Position numbers and translations under genes: made by a program | Assembly (NCBI RefSeq): GCF_013093415.1 | Contig: NZ_JABFBC010000005.1 | Span: 1 to 63,520, forward strand | Direction of reading: 5' to 3' | Source: Halovulum dunhuangense | Lineage (GTDB): Bacteria; Pseudomonadota; Alphaproteobacteria; Rhodobacterales; Rhodobacteraceae | DNA length: 63,520 nt | Shown: positions 36,116-45,333 of the stretch, piece after piece | Numbering within the stretch: position 1 is the first letter of the stretch | Layout of the letters: each line of letters starts with the position of its first letter | Notes under the pieces: generated by a model | Seen by the model: the letters and a program-made list of their open reading frames with translations, nothing else | The model's database searches: none | Told to the model about the DNA's origin: nothing

Positions 36116-39100
36116 TCAGGCGTCTTCCGCGACCAGAAGCAGTCTGGACAAGGCCCGGGAAAGCGCCTCGCTGCGGTAGGGCTTCTGAAGGACGCCGACA
36201 TCCTCCAGATCCTCGAGATCCTTCAGGTCCGAGCTTTCGCTGTAGCCGGTCGTCAGCAGGATCTTGGTCCCCGGATGCGACTCCCGCACGCGCCGGGCCA
36301 GGTTGCAGCCGTTCATGCCACCGGGCAGGGCGATGTCGCTGAAGATCGCGTCCACCGGGTCGTTGCCCTCGAGGATGCCGAGGGCGCGGTCGGCGCGTTC
36401 GGCGGTGCTGACGCGGTAGCCCATCTTGCGTATCGCGTCGGCGACATGCTGCCGGAGCTGGCTGTCATCCTCGACGACGAGGATATGCTCGCCACGCCCC
36501 CGGGGCGATGGATCGGGGCGGGGCGCCTCTTCGGCCTGCGCGTGCTGTTCGGCGCGGGGAAGATAGATCCGGATGGTGGTGCCGGCCCCCGGCCGGGACT
36601 CGATCAGCGCCGTGCCTCCGGACTGCTGGGCAAAACCGTAGACCGTGCTGAGCCCGAGACCCGTGCCCACCCCCGGCCCCTTGGTGGTGAAGAACGGCTC
36701 GAAGGCGCGTTCGGCCACGTCGGGGGGCATGCCGCAGCCGGTATCGGACACGGAGAGAAGGACATACTCCCCCGGGGCAAGGCCCCTGACGGAACCCGGG
36801 GCAAGATGGATGTCGCCGGTCACGATGGTGATGATGCCCTCGCCCTCGATGGCGTGCTGGCTGTTGATGACCAGGTTCAGGATGGCCGATTGCAGCTTGG
36901 TCGGATCGACCTGGGCCGTCGTCTCTCCCGCGGCAAGATCGAACCGCAGGTCGACGTTTTCCGACACGGCCTGGTACAGCAGGTCGGCGGACCGCCGGAT
37001 CAGGGCGTTCACGTCGGTCGGCCGTGTCTCGAGCGGCTGCTGGCGCGAAAAGGCCAGCAGGCTGGCGGTCAGGCCGGCGGCACGCTCGCCCGCCTCCAGC
37101 ATCGAATCCGCGAGGCGCCTTTCGGGCCGGCCGTCCATCATGTCCTGCAGAAGGGCCGCGTTGCCGATGATGATGGTGAGCAGGTTGTTGAAGTCATGCG
37201 CCACCCCGCCGGTCAGCTGGCCCAGCGCGTCCAGCTTCTGCGCCTCGAAAAGCTGCGCATCGAGGGCGCGGATCTCGGTCATGTCGTCCATGCCGCCAAG
37301 CATCCGCACCGCCTGGCCGTCGGCGTCGCGAAGGATGAAGGCCTTCACCTTCATGATCGCGTGCCCGCCATCCCGGCGCCGGAGGCGGAACTCGCTCGAC
37401 CAGCTGTCGCCGGTGCCGTTGAGCGCGGTGTGCAACTCGGCCTCGACGCGGGTGCGATCGTCGGAATGGATGGCCCATAGCGGCGAGGTCAGCATCTCCG
37501 GGTGCTCGACCTCGTCCCATCCCAGGATGTGGCCGTGGTTCTCGCTGACCCACATGCTGCCCCCGGCGATGTCCCAGTCCCAGATGATGTCGTTGGTCGC
37601 CTGCGTCGCGAGCCGGAAACGCTGTTCGTTCAGGCGCAGTTCTTCCTCGATCCGCCGCCGCTCGGTGATGTCGCGCTGGACCGCGACCACATGGGTCACG
37701 GTGCCGTCATCGTCGGTCAGGGGGACGATGTCCTTCTCGACCCAGATCTCGCGCCCGTCCCGGGTGTAGTTGATCATCTCGACGCGCACCGGTTCCTTGC
37801 GGGCAATGGCGGCGCGGATCCTTGCGATTTCCTCGGGTTGCGATTTCGGGCCTTGCAGCATGAGCGGCGTGCGACCGATCGCTTCCTCGCGGCTGTAGCC
37901 CGTTATCTGCTCGAAGCGCTCGTTGACATAGATGATGTGGAACTGTTCGAGATCGGCGGGGTCGCCGACCTCGGTGATGATGATGACATCGTTCGAGCGC
38001 TGGCTTGCCGTCTCCAGCAGTTTCAGCTGCTCGCGCTCGGCCCTGCGTTCGGTGTAGTCGTGGAAATATACCGCGAGCCCGCTGGCGGTCGGATGGATGT
38101 GGATCTCGAACCAGACCCCGAGCGGGGCGACATGCTCGATCAGGCTGGCGCCCTTGCCGGTGCGCATCGCCTCGTGGAACGCCCAGGCGAGGGCAGGGAT
38201 CTCGGACACGGGAAAGCGGGACCAGAACACGGCGCCCACTTCGTCGTTGTCGTCGAAGCGCAGCAACTCGCGGGCGCGCGCGTTGATGAAGCTGATTTCC
38301 CAGTCGCGGTTGAGCACGAAGAAGCCGTCGCCGATGGAGGCGATGACGTTCTTCAGTTCGGCGTTGCGGCGTTCGGCGCGGGTGCGGACCAGCACCTCGT
38401 CGGTGATGTCCTGAAGCGCGCCCTGAAGGCCGGTCACGTTGCCGTCCGGGCCGCGGGCCGGCTCGCCCACGGCGCGCACCCATCTTTCGCGGCCATGGGC
38501 CGTCTCGATGCGGATCACCTCGCTGAAGGGCTGCCCGGTCCCGATGCACCGCTCGATCAGCTTGCGGAGCGCCATGCGATCCTCGGCGGCGCAATGCTCC
38601 AGCAGCCGCGCCAGCGGAAGGGAGCCGCTGGTGTGCCGGCCCAGGATGTTGGCGGCCCCGTCGCTGAGGAAGACCAGGTTCGTCACCGGATCGTGGCGCC
38701 AGCCGCCGAGATGCGCCATGTCGCCGGCGATCCGCAGCAGATCCTGCGACTGGCGCAGCTTCAGTTCCGCCGAGCGCCTGTGATCGGTCAACTCGTTCAG
38801 GGCACGCCCGATCGCGCCGAATTCATTGCGCAGGTGTTCCGGCGCCCGGACCGGCGTATTCGTCACCCGCATCCGCCGCATCGCATCGGTCAGCGCCTTT
38901 ACCGGCCCGTCGATCTGGCGGAACAGCAGCCATGTCAGGATGAAGCCGGTGCCGATGAACAGAAGGCCCGAGAACGACAGGCTGGCGACGATGGCCTTGG
39001 CTTGCGCGGCGCTTTCGGCCTCCATCGCCAGGCCGATCTGCATCTTTGCATGGCTCAGCACGATATCGTGCCGCCGGAGATAGGTGAGGCGGCTCATGTC

Positions 39101-39466
39101 CGTGGCGGCCGAGGTCGACGCGGCATCGCTCGCGGCCCAGCGGTCGAGGACATCGAGGATCATGTTGATGGCGCGCGCGCCGTTCAGCGCCTCGGGATAG
39201 GCCGTGCCGAGTTCGGTGAGCTGGTCCCTGATCGACGTGCCGTTGCGCTGGACCGCGGCGATGACCTTGCTGTCCGCGCCGTCCATCGCAAGGCTGTCGA
39301 GCGACAGCTGGAAGCGGTCGATGTCCCGCTCGAGCTGGCTGAAGATCGCGTTCGTCTCGATCCGCTGATCGATCCGGCGCACCGCGTCCGAGGCGACGAC
39401 TGCGATGACCAGCCAGCCGACGACGCTTGCGGCAAGCGCCAGTCGTGCGAGCCGGACGAGGCTCAT
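36116..39466 (-). CDS. Membrane hybrid sensor histidine kinase with several PAS domains
   Basis: A 1116-residue protein. Transmembrane helix 1 is about residues 8-26, a periplasmic domain of about 135 residues follows, and helix 2 is near 163-183. HAMP is next, then about four PAS/PAC modules (roughly 235-740) with WD and DITERR-type PAC endings. HisKA has the phospho-His in GGVAHDFNNLL (about 756). HATPase boxes are NLVINSQHA, DTGCGMPPD and GTGLGLSTVYG. A C-terminal receiver has a DD pair in LVVEDDSQ and its phospho-Asp near 1041 (FSDIALPGG). No output regulator is adjacent. Its start overlaps the end of the binding-protein gene by four bases, suggesting that a periplasmic ligand is reported to the kinase by that protein. 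Confidence 0.94.
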   Translation of the reverse strand: MSLVRLARLALAASVVGWLVIAVVASDAVRRIDQRIETNAIFSQLERDIDRFQLSLDSLAMDGADSKVIAAVQRNGTSIRDQLTELGTAYPEALNGARAINMILDVLDRWAASDAASTSAATDMSRLTYLRRHDIVLSHAKMQIGLAMEAESAAQAKAIVASLSFSGLLFIGTGFILTWLLFRQIDGPVKALTDAMRRMRVTNTPVRAPEHLRNEFGAIGRALNELTDHRRSAELKLRQSQDLLRIAGDMAHLGGWRHDPVTNLVFLSDGAANILGRHTSGSLPLARLLEHCAAEDRMALRKLIERCIGTGQPFSEVIRIETAHGRERWVRAVGEPARGPDGNVTGLQGALQDITDEVLVRTRAERRNAELKNVIASIGDGFFVLNRDWEISFINARARELLRFDDNDEVGAVFWSRFPVSEIPALAWAFHEAMRTGKGASLIEHVAPLGVWFEIHIHPTASGLAVYFHDYTERRAEREQLKLLETASQRSNDVIIITEVGDPADLEQFHIIYVNERFEQITGYSREEAIGRTPLMLQGPKSQPEEIARIRAAIARKEPVRVEMINYTRDGREIWVEKDIVPLTDDDGTVTHVVAVQRDITERRRIEEELRLNEQRFRLATQATNDIIWDWDIAGGSMWVSENHGHILGWDEVEHPEMLTSPLWAIHSDDRTRVEAELHTALNGTGDSWSSEFRLRRRDGGHAIMKVKAFILRDADGQAVRMLGGMDDMTEIRALDAQLFEAQKLDALGQLTGGVAHDFNNLLTIIIGNAALLQDMMDGRPERRLADSMLEAGERAAGLTASLLAFSRQQPLETRPTDVNALIRRSADLLYQAVSENVDLRFDLAAGETTAQVDPTKLQSAILNLVINSQHAIEGEGIITIVTGDIHLAPGSVRGLAPGEYVLLSVSDTGCGMPPDVAERAFEPFFTTKGPGVGTGLGLSTVYGFAQQSGGTALIESRPGAGTTIRIYLPRAEQHAQAEEAPRPDPSPRGRGEHILVVEDDSQLRQHVADAIRKMGYRVSTAERADRALGILEGNDPVDAIFSDIALPGGMNGCNLARRVRESHPGTKILLTTGYSESSDLKDLEDLEDVGVLQKPYRSEALSRALSRLLLVAEDA

Positions 39467-40554
39467 GGCAGGATCGGCGCGGCGTCGAACGCCGGCGCGG
39501 CTACGGGAAAGAACACCTCGTGCGGCGACACCGACAGAAGTGGCGCGGCCGCGACGACGGACAGGAAGTCGGGCACCGCGCCGGCGCCCGCGTGGCCGGC
39601 CGACATGGCCCAGCGCACCTGTTCGCGGAAATCCGAATAGGTCGCCCAGTCCAGCGTCACGTCATAGATGGTGTTGTTGCGGAGCTTCTCGATATGGCTG
39701 TCGGAGAACGGCATCCATCTGGACATCGCCGCCTCGGCCGCGGGCCGGTCGCTGTCCATCAGGCGAACCGCCGCCCGATAGGCGTCGAGAACCGCTGCGG
39801 CATCCTTCGCGCGGGTCTGCGCGATATCGCGGCGCGTCACCAGAAGCCACCGCGTGGCATGGCCCCTTGTCGGGGGATCCAGAATGACCAGCCGGTCCCC
39901 GAACCTATGCCTGAGCCCCTCGAGCCAGGGCTCCCAGACGATCGCGGCATCGATCCGCCCGGCTTCGAGCGCGTCGCCTATATCGGGCGGCGCCACGTTC
40001 TCGGGCGTCGGGCCCGCGCCGGACGCGCGCAATCCTTCGGACCATAGCGACCAGATGAACTCGGCCATGGTCCCGCCGGGAAAGCCGATCTTGCCCCCTT
40101 CGGGAAACGCGCCCGGCCGGTCGTGGCGCGGCCGAAGCGTGACCAGCGCCTCGATGTCGGTCGCGTGGGCGATGTTGGCCAGGATGACGGGATCCTCCGC
40201 GCCCCCGGGCGTGGTGTCCGACAGAAGGTCGATCACGAAGGGCGTCATCGGCATCAGGGCGAATTCGGCCCGGCCTTCGCGCAGGGCTTCCAGGTTCTCG
40301 CGGCCGGTGGCGTTGCGCGACAGGCGGATATCGAGCCCGGTCGCCTGAAGAAGCCCTGTTTCCCAGGCCACGGTCGTGGGCGCATCCGCGCAATGCATGG
40401 CGCCGAGGATGCGCAGGGGGGCCGCCGAAGCGGTGCTCCCGCAGGCGATCGCCGCGATCATGAGCGCACCCCGCAGGGTACGCCCGCAAATCCAAGCCCC
40501 CGGCCGAGCGCTGCCAAAACGCGGCGCCGGTCTGTGCCAGACCACCATCTGCAT
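39463..40554 (-). CDS. NMT1/SsuA-type periplasmic binding protein coupled to the hybrid kinase
   Basis: A 363-residue protein. The N-terminus of about 26 residues is followed by a hydrophobic signal-like helix (LRGALMIAAIACGSTASA|AP), then an ABC nitrate/taurine/thiamine-precursor binding fold: TTVAWETGLLQATGLDIRL, KIGFPGGTMAEFIWSLW, AAIVWEPWLEGL. No ABC permease or ATPase is nearby. Its stop overlaps the kinase start, so it is probably a ligand sensor for the kinase rather than a transport component. The true start may be ATG 40548, two codons downstream. Confidence 0.86.
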   Translation of the reverse strand: MQMVVWHRPAPRFGSARPGAWICGRTLRGALMIAAIACGSTASAAPLRILGAMHCADAPTTVAWETGLLQATGLDIRLSRNATGRENLEALREGRAEFALMPMTPFVIDLLSDTTPGGAEDPVILANIAHATDIEALVTLRPRHDRPGAFPEGGKIGFPGGTMAEFIWSLWSEGLRASGAGPTPENVAPPDIGDALEAGRIDAAIVWEPWLEGLRHRFGDRLVILDPPTRGHATRWLLVTRRDIAQTRAKDAAAVLDAYRAAVRLMDSDRPAAEAAMSRWMPFSDSHIEKLRNNTIYDVTLDWATYSDFREQVRWAMSAGHAGAGAVPDFLSVVAAAPLLSVSPHEVFFPVAAPAFDAAPILP

Positions 40555-40864
40555 CCCCCGTTCGCGAGACCGGTCCGAAAAACATCACACATCGTGCCGG
40601 CCCGCATTTCTGCGACACAACGATACAGATGCGGCAGAACTGCGACCCGCGCGGGGCGAAAAGTGATCTTCTCGTGGTGATGCCGGCGCTTCGATGTCAG
40701 CGATATGGCGGCCTTCGCCGCGCAACTTGTCACGCGATCTGCAACTTGCTGCACAAAGCAGGCAAACGCCGGGCGAAGGGGCGGCGCAATGTGCATCTGC
40801 CGCGCCACGGCCAGCCTCAGGAATGTGACGCGGCCAGGCTCCAATGCTGTTTCGAGGTGCGGAA
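40555..40864. other. Divergent intergenic region without a gene
   Basis: About 310 bases between the binding protein (minus) and the TadE-like gene (plus). It must hold both promoters, but I could not fix convincing -35/-10 pairs. It contains several short AAC/GCAAC repeats around 40718-40755. No coding frame with a ribosome-binding site was found. Confidence 0.4.
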
Positions 40865-41257
40865 ATGAAACTGCGTTCCCGGCGATTTGTGCGTGACGAG
40901 AACGGCGCGGCAGCGATCGAGTTCGTGATCTGGCTGCCGGCCTTCATGCTGATCCTGGCCTTCGTGCTCGATGTCTCGCTCAGCATGCTTGCGCATTCGC
41001 GCATGTGGGACGTGGCGCGCGACACCGTGCGCCAGATCTCGTTGCGCAGCCTGAACGCCGCCGAGGCCGTCACCTACGCAGAAAGTTCGGCCCGGATCAT
41101 GGGCGCCGATCCGACGGTGTCCGCGCATGATGTCGGCCCGCAGGTCTGGGTCCAGATCGAGCTGCCGATGGCGGATGTGACGCTGTTCAACATGCTGGGC
41201 CTGGCCGGCAGCAGCCGGCTGACCGCGCGCGCGATCATGATGCAGGAGCCGGCCTGA
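40865..41257 (+). CDS. TadE-like pseudopilin-type protein
   Basis: A 130-residue protein. The short charged N-terminus leads into NGAAAIEFVIWLPAFMLILAFVLDVSLSML, the TadE/TadG signature with the conserved Glu at position five of the hydrophobic stretch. TadE proteins are minor pseudopilins of Flp/Tad systems. Start ATG 40865 follows GAGGTGCGGA. The TadG-like gene begins one base after its stop. No tadA, tadB, tadC, rcpA or flp is present in the window. Confidence 0.85.
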   Translation: MKLRSRRFVRDENGAAAIEFVIWLPAFMLILAFVLDVSLSMLAHSRMWDVARDTVRQISLRSLNAAEAVTYAESSARIMGADPTVSAHDVGPQVWVQIELPMADVTLFNMLGLAGSSRLTARAIMMQEPA

Positions 41258-41258
41258 T

Positions 41259-42623
41259 ATGCGCATGGGAAGCGGGCTTCGCAGGTTTGCACGCGACACT
41301 GGCGGGTTCTCGACGCCGCTGGGGCTGATCTGGGCGGTGCTGCTGCTGGTGATCGGGGGGCTTGCCGTCGACACGACGAACGCCTGGCGCAATCGCGCCA
41401 TGCTTCAGGCCGTGGCCGATGCGGCGGCGCATGCGGCCGCGCTGAAGCTGCCGCCGCCGGCCCGCCCGCTGACGACCGAGCGCAGGGCGGAAATGGTCGC
41501 CGAGGCGGTGCGCATCGCAGAGCTGCACCTGGATCCCGCGGTCTATGGCGATGTGGTCACCGCGGAGAATGTGGATATCGGAACCTGGGACCATGCGTCA
41601 CGCAGCTTCACGCCGGATACAGAGTTTCCGGACGCGGTGCGGGTCAGGGCGCTGCGGACCGGCGCCGGGTCGAACGCCGTCCCCACGCTTCTGCTGAAGC
41701 TCGGGGTGCTGGACCAGTGGGATGTGGGGGCCAGCGCGATTTCCCAGAAGTTCCTGCCGCGCTGCACCCGCGACGGGATCATCAGCGCAGAGACGGCCGA
41801 GATCACGTCGAACAACCTGCTGCGGCCGCCTTTCTGCCTGCATGGGGAAATGGGTGTCGCCATGAGCAGCGGGAACACCTTTGAGGAAGGTGTCAGCGTC
41901 TCGATGCCGGACTTCTCGATGCTCAGCCTGCCCATGGGGGGGTGGACGTCGAATGTCGGCCTGAGCGAGGCGCTTTCCACGACGACGATGTTTCCGCGCA
42001 TGGTCAACCAGGTGGAACGGCTGTTCACGTCGCTGCAGGACATCCGCTCGCCCGACCAGCCCGACTACATCGCGAACGGCTTCGGACTTGTGAAGAACGT
42101 CGAGCAGCGGAATTTCGACGCGACCTATCTGGGAACGAACAACGTCCATATCGTCGCCTGCGGCAAGATAGGCGACAGCCTTGCGGACTCTTCGTCGAAC
42201 AAGATGATCAAGATCGAGTCCGGCGACGTGGTCGAGTACACGGTGATCGTGACCAATTGCGCGGTGCAGATCTCGTCCGGCGCGCTGATCGCCGATTCCA
42301 TCATCATCACCTCGAACTCCGGTTCCTCCAGCATCAGCGGGAATTCCGGGGCCACCATCGGGCGGCCGGACGGCTGTGCCCCGGGGGGCGGCGTGGTGCT
42401 GATGAGCATGGGCAGCGTGAGCTTCCCCTCGACCGCCTATTTCCACGAGGCGCAGATCGTCGCGCGCGGAGAGGTGCAGATCGCGGCCGCACCCGAAGGC
42501 ATCACCGGCATCGCCATCCAGGCGCTGGGCAAGGCCAAGATGACCGCCAGCGGCGGCTTCGCGCTGTGCCCGCATCCCGACGACCCGCCCTACATGGCCG
42601 ACTATTTCCGCATCGTGAACTGA
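41259..42623 (+). CDS. TadG-like (Flp-pilus-assembly N-terminal domain) protein
   Basis: A 454-residue protein. One N-terminal membrane helix (GLIWAVLLLVIGGLAVDTTNAWRNR) is followed by the typical LQAVADAAAHAAALKL stretch of Flp-pilus-assembly TadE/G-like proteins. The exported body is rich in Ser, Gly and Ile, with short hydrophobic repeats (ISSGALIADSIIITSNSGSSSISG) suggestive of beta structure, and a few cysteines. Unlike many TadG proteins it has no VWA domain that I can see. Role at the envelope unknown. Confidence 0.8.
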   Translation: MRMGSGLRRFARDTGGFSTPLGLIWAVLLLVIGGLAVDTTNAWRNRAMLQAVADAAAHAAALKLPPPARPLTTERRAEMVAEAVRIAELHLDPAVYGDVVTAENVDIGTWDHASRSFTPDTEFPDAVRVRALRTGAGSNAVPTLLLKLGVLDQWDVGASAISQKFLPRCTRDGIISAETAEITSNNLLRPPFCLHGEMGVAMSSGNTFEEGVSVSMPDFSMLSLPMGGWTSNVGLSEALSTTTMFPRMVNQVERLFTSLQDIRSPDQPDYIANGFGLVKNVEQRNFDATYLGTNNVHIVACGKIGDSLADSSSNKMIKIESGDVVEYTVIVTNCAVQISSGALIADSIIITSNSGSSSISGNSGATIGRPDGCAPGGGVVLMSMGSVSFPSTAYFHEAQIVARGEVQIAAAPEGITGIAIQALGKAKMTASGGFALCPHPDDPPYMADYFRIVN

Positions 42624-42692
42624 AACGCCCGCGCCCCGGCGGCGCGCAACCCGTCCGGTCCCGGACCGAGACCAGCAGAGGGAGAGACACCG

Positions 42693-43298
42693 ATGGCGAG
42701 CAACACGATGACACGGCGCGCAGACCCCGGCGCGCGGCAGGTGCCGGTGCTTCTGCTGAGCCTGGGCCTGGTCGTGCTGGGTGGAACGCTGCTCGGCATC
42801 CTCAGGCAGACCGACACGGGAAGCGCATCGGCAGGCGTCCGCCAGGACCACCTGTCCGCCTACACCACCGGAGAGCAGATGATCTTTGCGATGCCCAGCG
42901 CCTTCGGCCAGTGGCGGCGCACGGATTATGTCGGCCTGGAGGCGGTCTCGGCGGTGGCGAACGGGTTCCCCTCGCTTGCGGACGCCGGCGCCCCGGCGCC
43001 CGTCGATGCCGCGGCAGCATTGTACGAGGGACCGCGCGGCCGCTTTCTCATCGCGCTGTCGCGCCTGCCGCGGGATGCCGCCTGGGCCCCGCCGTCGGGG
43101 CCGGTACGGATCGTGTCGGGACGCATCTTCGAGGATCGCAGCGGTCCCGGCGACGTTGCGCTGTCGCTTCAGATGCGGAGCGGCGTGCAGGTGCAGGTCC
43201 GCGGAACCGGGGACATCGCCGCGATAGAGCCGCTGGTCGAGGCGCTGGCGATCTGGCCGCAGGCGGCCGGTCAGTCAGGGTCCAGCGACAGGCAGTAA
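42693..43298 (+). CDS. Membrane-anchored protein of unknown function
   Basis: A 201-residue protein. One helix at about residues 18-37 (VPVLLLSLGLVVLGGTLLGIL) is followed by an exported domain of about 160 residues with mixed strands and helices. I recognise no family. It lies 69 bases after the TadG-like gene in the same direction and is probably cotranscribed, so it may be an accessory of the TadE/G pair. Its last 28 bases overlap the 3' end of the convergent response-regulator gene. Confidence 0.7.
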   Translation: MASNTMTRRADPGARQVPVLLLSLGLVVLGGTLLGILRQTDTGSASAGVRQDHLSAYTTGEQMIFAMPSAFGQWRRTDYVGLEAVSAVANGFPSLADAGAPAPVDAAAALYEGPRGRFLIALSRLPRDAAWAPPSGPVRIVSGRIFEDRSGPGDVALSLQMRSGVQVQVRGTGDIAAIEPLVEALAIWPQAAGQSGSSDRQ

Positions 43299-44014
43299 CC
43301 CACGCCCCGGATCGTCCGGATCAGCGGACGGTCCGGATCGATGACCAGCATCTTGCGCCGGATCCGCGACACGAACCCGTCGATCAGCCGGTCATAGGCG
43401 GCCCAGTTCTCGCTGCGGATGGCGTCGATGATCTGGTTGCGGGTCACGACCCGCCCGGCGTTGCGGGCGAGATAGACGAGCACGTCGAATTCCGACGTGG
43501 TCAGCTCCAGCCTTTCGCCAGCCGCGTGGCGGACCTTGCGCGCGGCGACATCGATCGACCAGTCGCCCAGGTTGATGCTGTCGCCGGGCGCGTCGGGAAG
43601 AGCCGGTTCTGTCGCCTGTGGCGCGGACTGTTCCGCGCGCTTGCCGGCGACACGGCGATAGACGCTCGCGACACGCGCGCGCAGTTCGCGGGGGCGAAAC
43701 GGCTTGGGGATGTAGTCGTCGGCGCCAAGCTCCAGCCCGAGCACGACATCCACCTCGCTGCTCTGGCCGGTCAGGATGATGATGCCGGCGTCCTCGCGGG
43801 TGCGCAGCTCGCGCACCAGGTTCAGCCCGTTCCCGTCCGGCGTGATCAGGTCGAGGATGTAGATGTCGACCGGGCTCGAGCCGTGGAGGCGGTGAAACTC
43901 CGCGGCGGTGTTGGCCACGAGCACCTCTGCGCCGTCCAGGCTGAGGGTATCCCTCAGCAGCGTCGTAATCTGCACTTCGTCGTCGAAGGCAAGTATCCTG
44001 GGCCTGTCAGACAC
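43271..44014 (-). CDS. OmpR/PhoB-family response regulator
   Basis: A 247-residue protein. The receiver domain is about 1-120 (RILAFDDEVQITTLLRDTL, phospho-Asp in IYILDLITPDGNGL, Lys in YIPKPFRPRELRARV). The C-terminal winged helix is about 145-240 (RLELTTSEFDVLVYLARNAGRVVTRNQI, then IDGFVSRIRRKM and IRTIRGVGYCL). GTG 44014 is the likely start (VSDRPRILAFDDE); the open frame continues upstream without support. No histidine kinase is adjacent, so the partner may be elsewhere, or the hybrid kinase 4 kb away. Confidence 0.92.
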   Translation of the reverse strand: MSDRPRILAFDDEVQITTLLRDTLSLDGAEVLVANTAAEFHRLHGSSPVDIYILDLITPDGNGLNLVRELRTREDAGIIILTGQSSEVDVVLGLELGADDYIPKPFRPRELRARVASVYRRVAGKRAEQSAPQATEPALPDAPGDSINLGDWSIDVAARKVRHAAGERLELTTSEFDVLVYLARNAGRVVTRNQIIDAIRSENWAAYDRLIDGFVSRIRRKMLVIDPDRPLIRTIRGVGYCLSLDPD

Positions 44015-44269
44015 GGCAATCCACTCTTGACGGAATACGAAGCGCCGGGCACCGGATGTGCCTTGGCCGCCAATGACTGAGCTACCCCCTAATACCACTC
44101 GCCACGGTTTCAGGAAGATCGTCGACTGTCAACACTTCGTTGCAAGTGGCCGTCGAATTGGCGCAATACTGCCGGGTCGAAAGCACCGCCGCAGCGGGTT
44201 GGCGGTGACCGGGCGGGCCGCATCCGCAAAAGGACGCGGCCCGCTCATGCAAGGGGCCAGCAGGGCCGC

Positions 44270-44506
44270 TCAGTTCATGATGTTCATGTTTCCATTGACA
44301 AACTGGATGACCCAGATCGCGAAGCCGATGCCGAGCGCGTAGTGGATCGCGGTCCCGATCGCGAGCCGCACCGCATCGCGACGATCGATCGTGCGGACAC
44401 GCCGGGAAAGGGCCGCTGTCGCTGTGGCAAGGCGCGCCCGCAAGGAAGCTGCCGACCGACTGGCCAGAGCAGCCGCGTGAACTTCGTCAGAGTGGATGTA
44501 GGCCAT
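44270..44506 (-). CDS. Small single-helix membrane protein, unknown
   Basis: A 78-residue protein starting MAYIHSDEVHAAALASRSAASL with GGAGGGTTTTCGG before the ATG. The basic middle (LSRRVRTIDRRDAVRL) is followed by a C-terminal transmembrane helix (HYALGIGFAIWVIQFV). No family recognised. The strong ribosome-binding site and conventional composition support it as real. Confidence 0.6.
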   Translation of the reverse strand: MAYIHSDEVHAAALASRSAASLRARLATATAALSRRVRTIDRRDAVRLAIGTAIHYALGIGFAIWVIQFVNGNMNIMN

Positions 44507-45048
44507 CCGAAAACCCTCCCGTTGGGGACCTCCTGCCGGAGTGGCGCCACCGCCCGTTCGGCAGATCGATGTCCGTTTCGCAAGGGAACTGTCGCGCCCG
44601 CGTTTCGAGCGCGTTTCAGCGAACGGTGCCGAATTTTGCAGTATTCGTGACAGAGCGTGCAGATTTCGTGCACGCATCTGCCGGATCGGGAATCGCCGCG
44701 CGGGCCCGACCCCGTGGCTGGCGCCCCCGATGACCGCTGCGGATAGTCATGGGCCGGGCTTCCGGATGCCCGGGTCCGGCGGTCGCGCCGGACACCAGTT
44801 CTGGCAGGGATGATGCGGGATGCCGGGCGCACCCTGAACGACCCCGTGATGATCGGCCCTAGAAAGATGAGCGGGTCGAAAGATCAGCGGGTCGGGATCC
44901 GGCGATCGGGCGCCGAACGAAACCCGCGCGGTGCAGGGGTTCGACGGATGCGCCTTCATCGCCGGCGCCAGGGCCGCCGATGGCCATCATCCGCCTTTCC
45001 GGGCGCCCGGCCTGCGTCCGGAGTGGGCTCACGTCATGCGGGACGCGG
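44507..45048. other. 542-base gap without a recognised gene
   Basis: Frames on both strands are Arg/Pro/Gly-rich and lack ribosome-binding sites. A relatively AT-rich patch near 44630-44675 probably holds the promoter of the small membrane protein. No repeat or RNA structure recognised. Confidence 0.4.
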
Positions 45049-45333
45049 CTAGCGGAACCGTTTCCAGGCTTTCTGGAACGAGTTCGAGATGTTTTCCCAG
45101 GCGCTTTCCATGCCCTTGCGCATGTCGTCCCAGGCGGCATCGCTGGCGGCCTGCGCTTCCTTCATCTTGGCCTGGGCCTCGTCGCGCTGCTTGCGCATTT
45201 CCACGAGCTGCTTTTCGAAATTGGCCTTGGTCTCGGCCTCGGCAGCCCTGGCCTGCGCCTGGAGCTTGTCGATCTCGGCGTTCCACTCTTCCAGCCTGGC
45301 CTTCATCTTCTCGACATATGCGTCGCGGTCCAT
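45049..45333 (-). CDS. Small coiled-coil protein
   Basis: A 94-residue protein that is helical and highly charged almost throughout (MDRDAYVEKMKARLEEWNAEIDKL..., KANFEKQLVEMRKQRDEAQAKM), ending SWENISNSFQKAWKRFR-like. It has no membrane segment. Similar small coiled-coil proteins are common as stress-associated proteins of unknown function. The ATG at 45333 is preceded by AGGAGGAGGGAAAAC, a very strong ribosome-binding site, indicating high expression. Confidence 0.75.
   Translation of the reverse strand: MDRDAYVEKMKARLEEWNAEIDKLQAQARAAEAETKANFEKQLVEMRKQRDEAQAKMKEAQAASDAAWDDMRKGMESAWENISNSFQKAWKRFR

Noticed and set aside
40865-42623. Complete Tad/Flp pilus locus
   Set aside because: Only TadE/TadG-like proteins are present; the ATPase, secretin, inner-membrane and pilin genes are absent.
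44076-44089. tRNA-like fragment (minus strand GGGGGTAGCTCAGT)
   Set aside because: It resembles the start and D-arm of a tRNA, but no anticodon arm or T-arm follows in either direction, so it is not a tRNA gene. A decayed attachment site is possible but unsupported.
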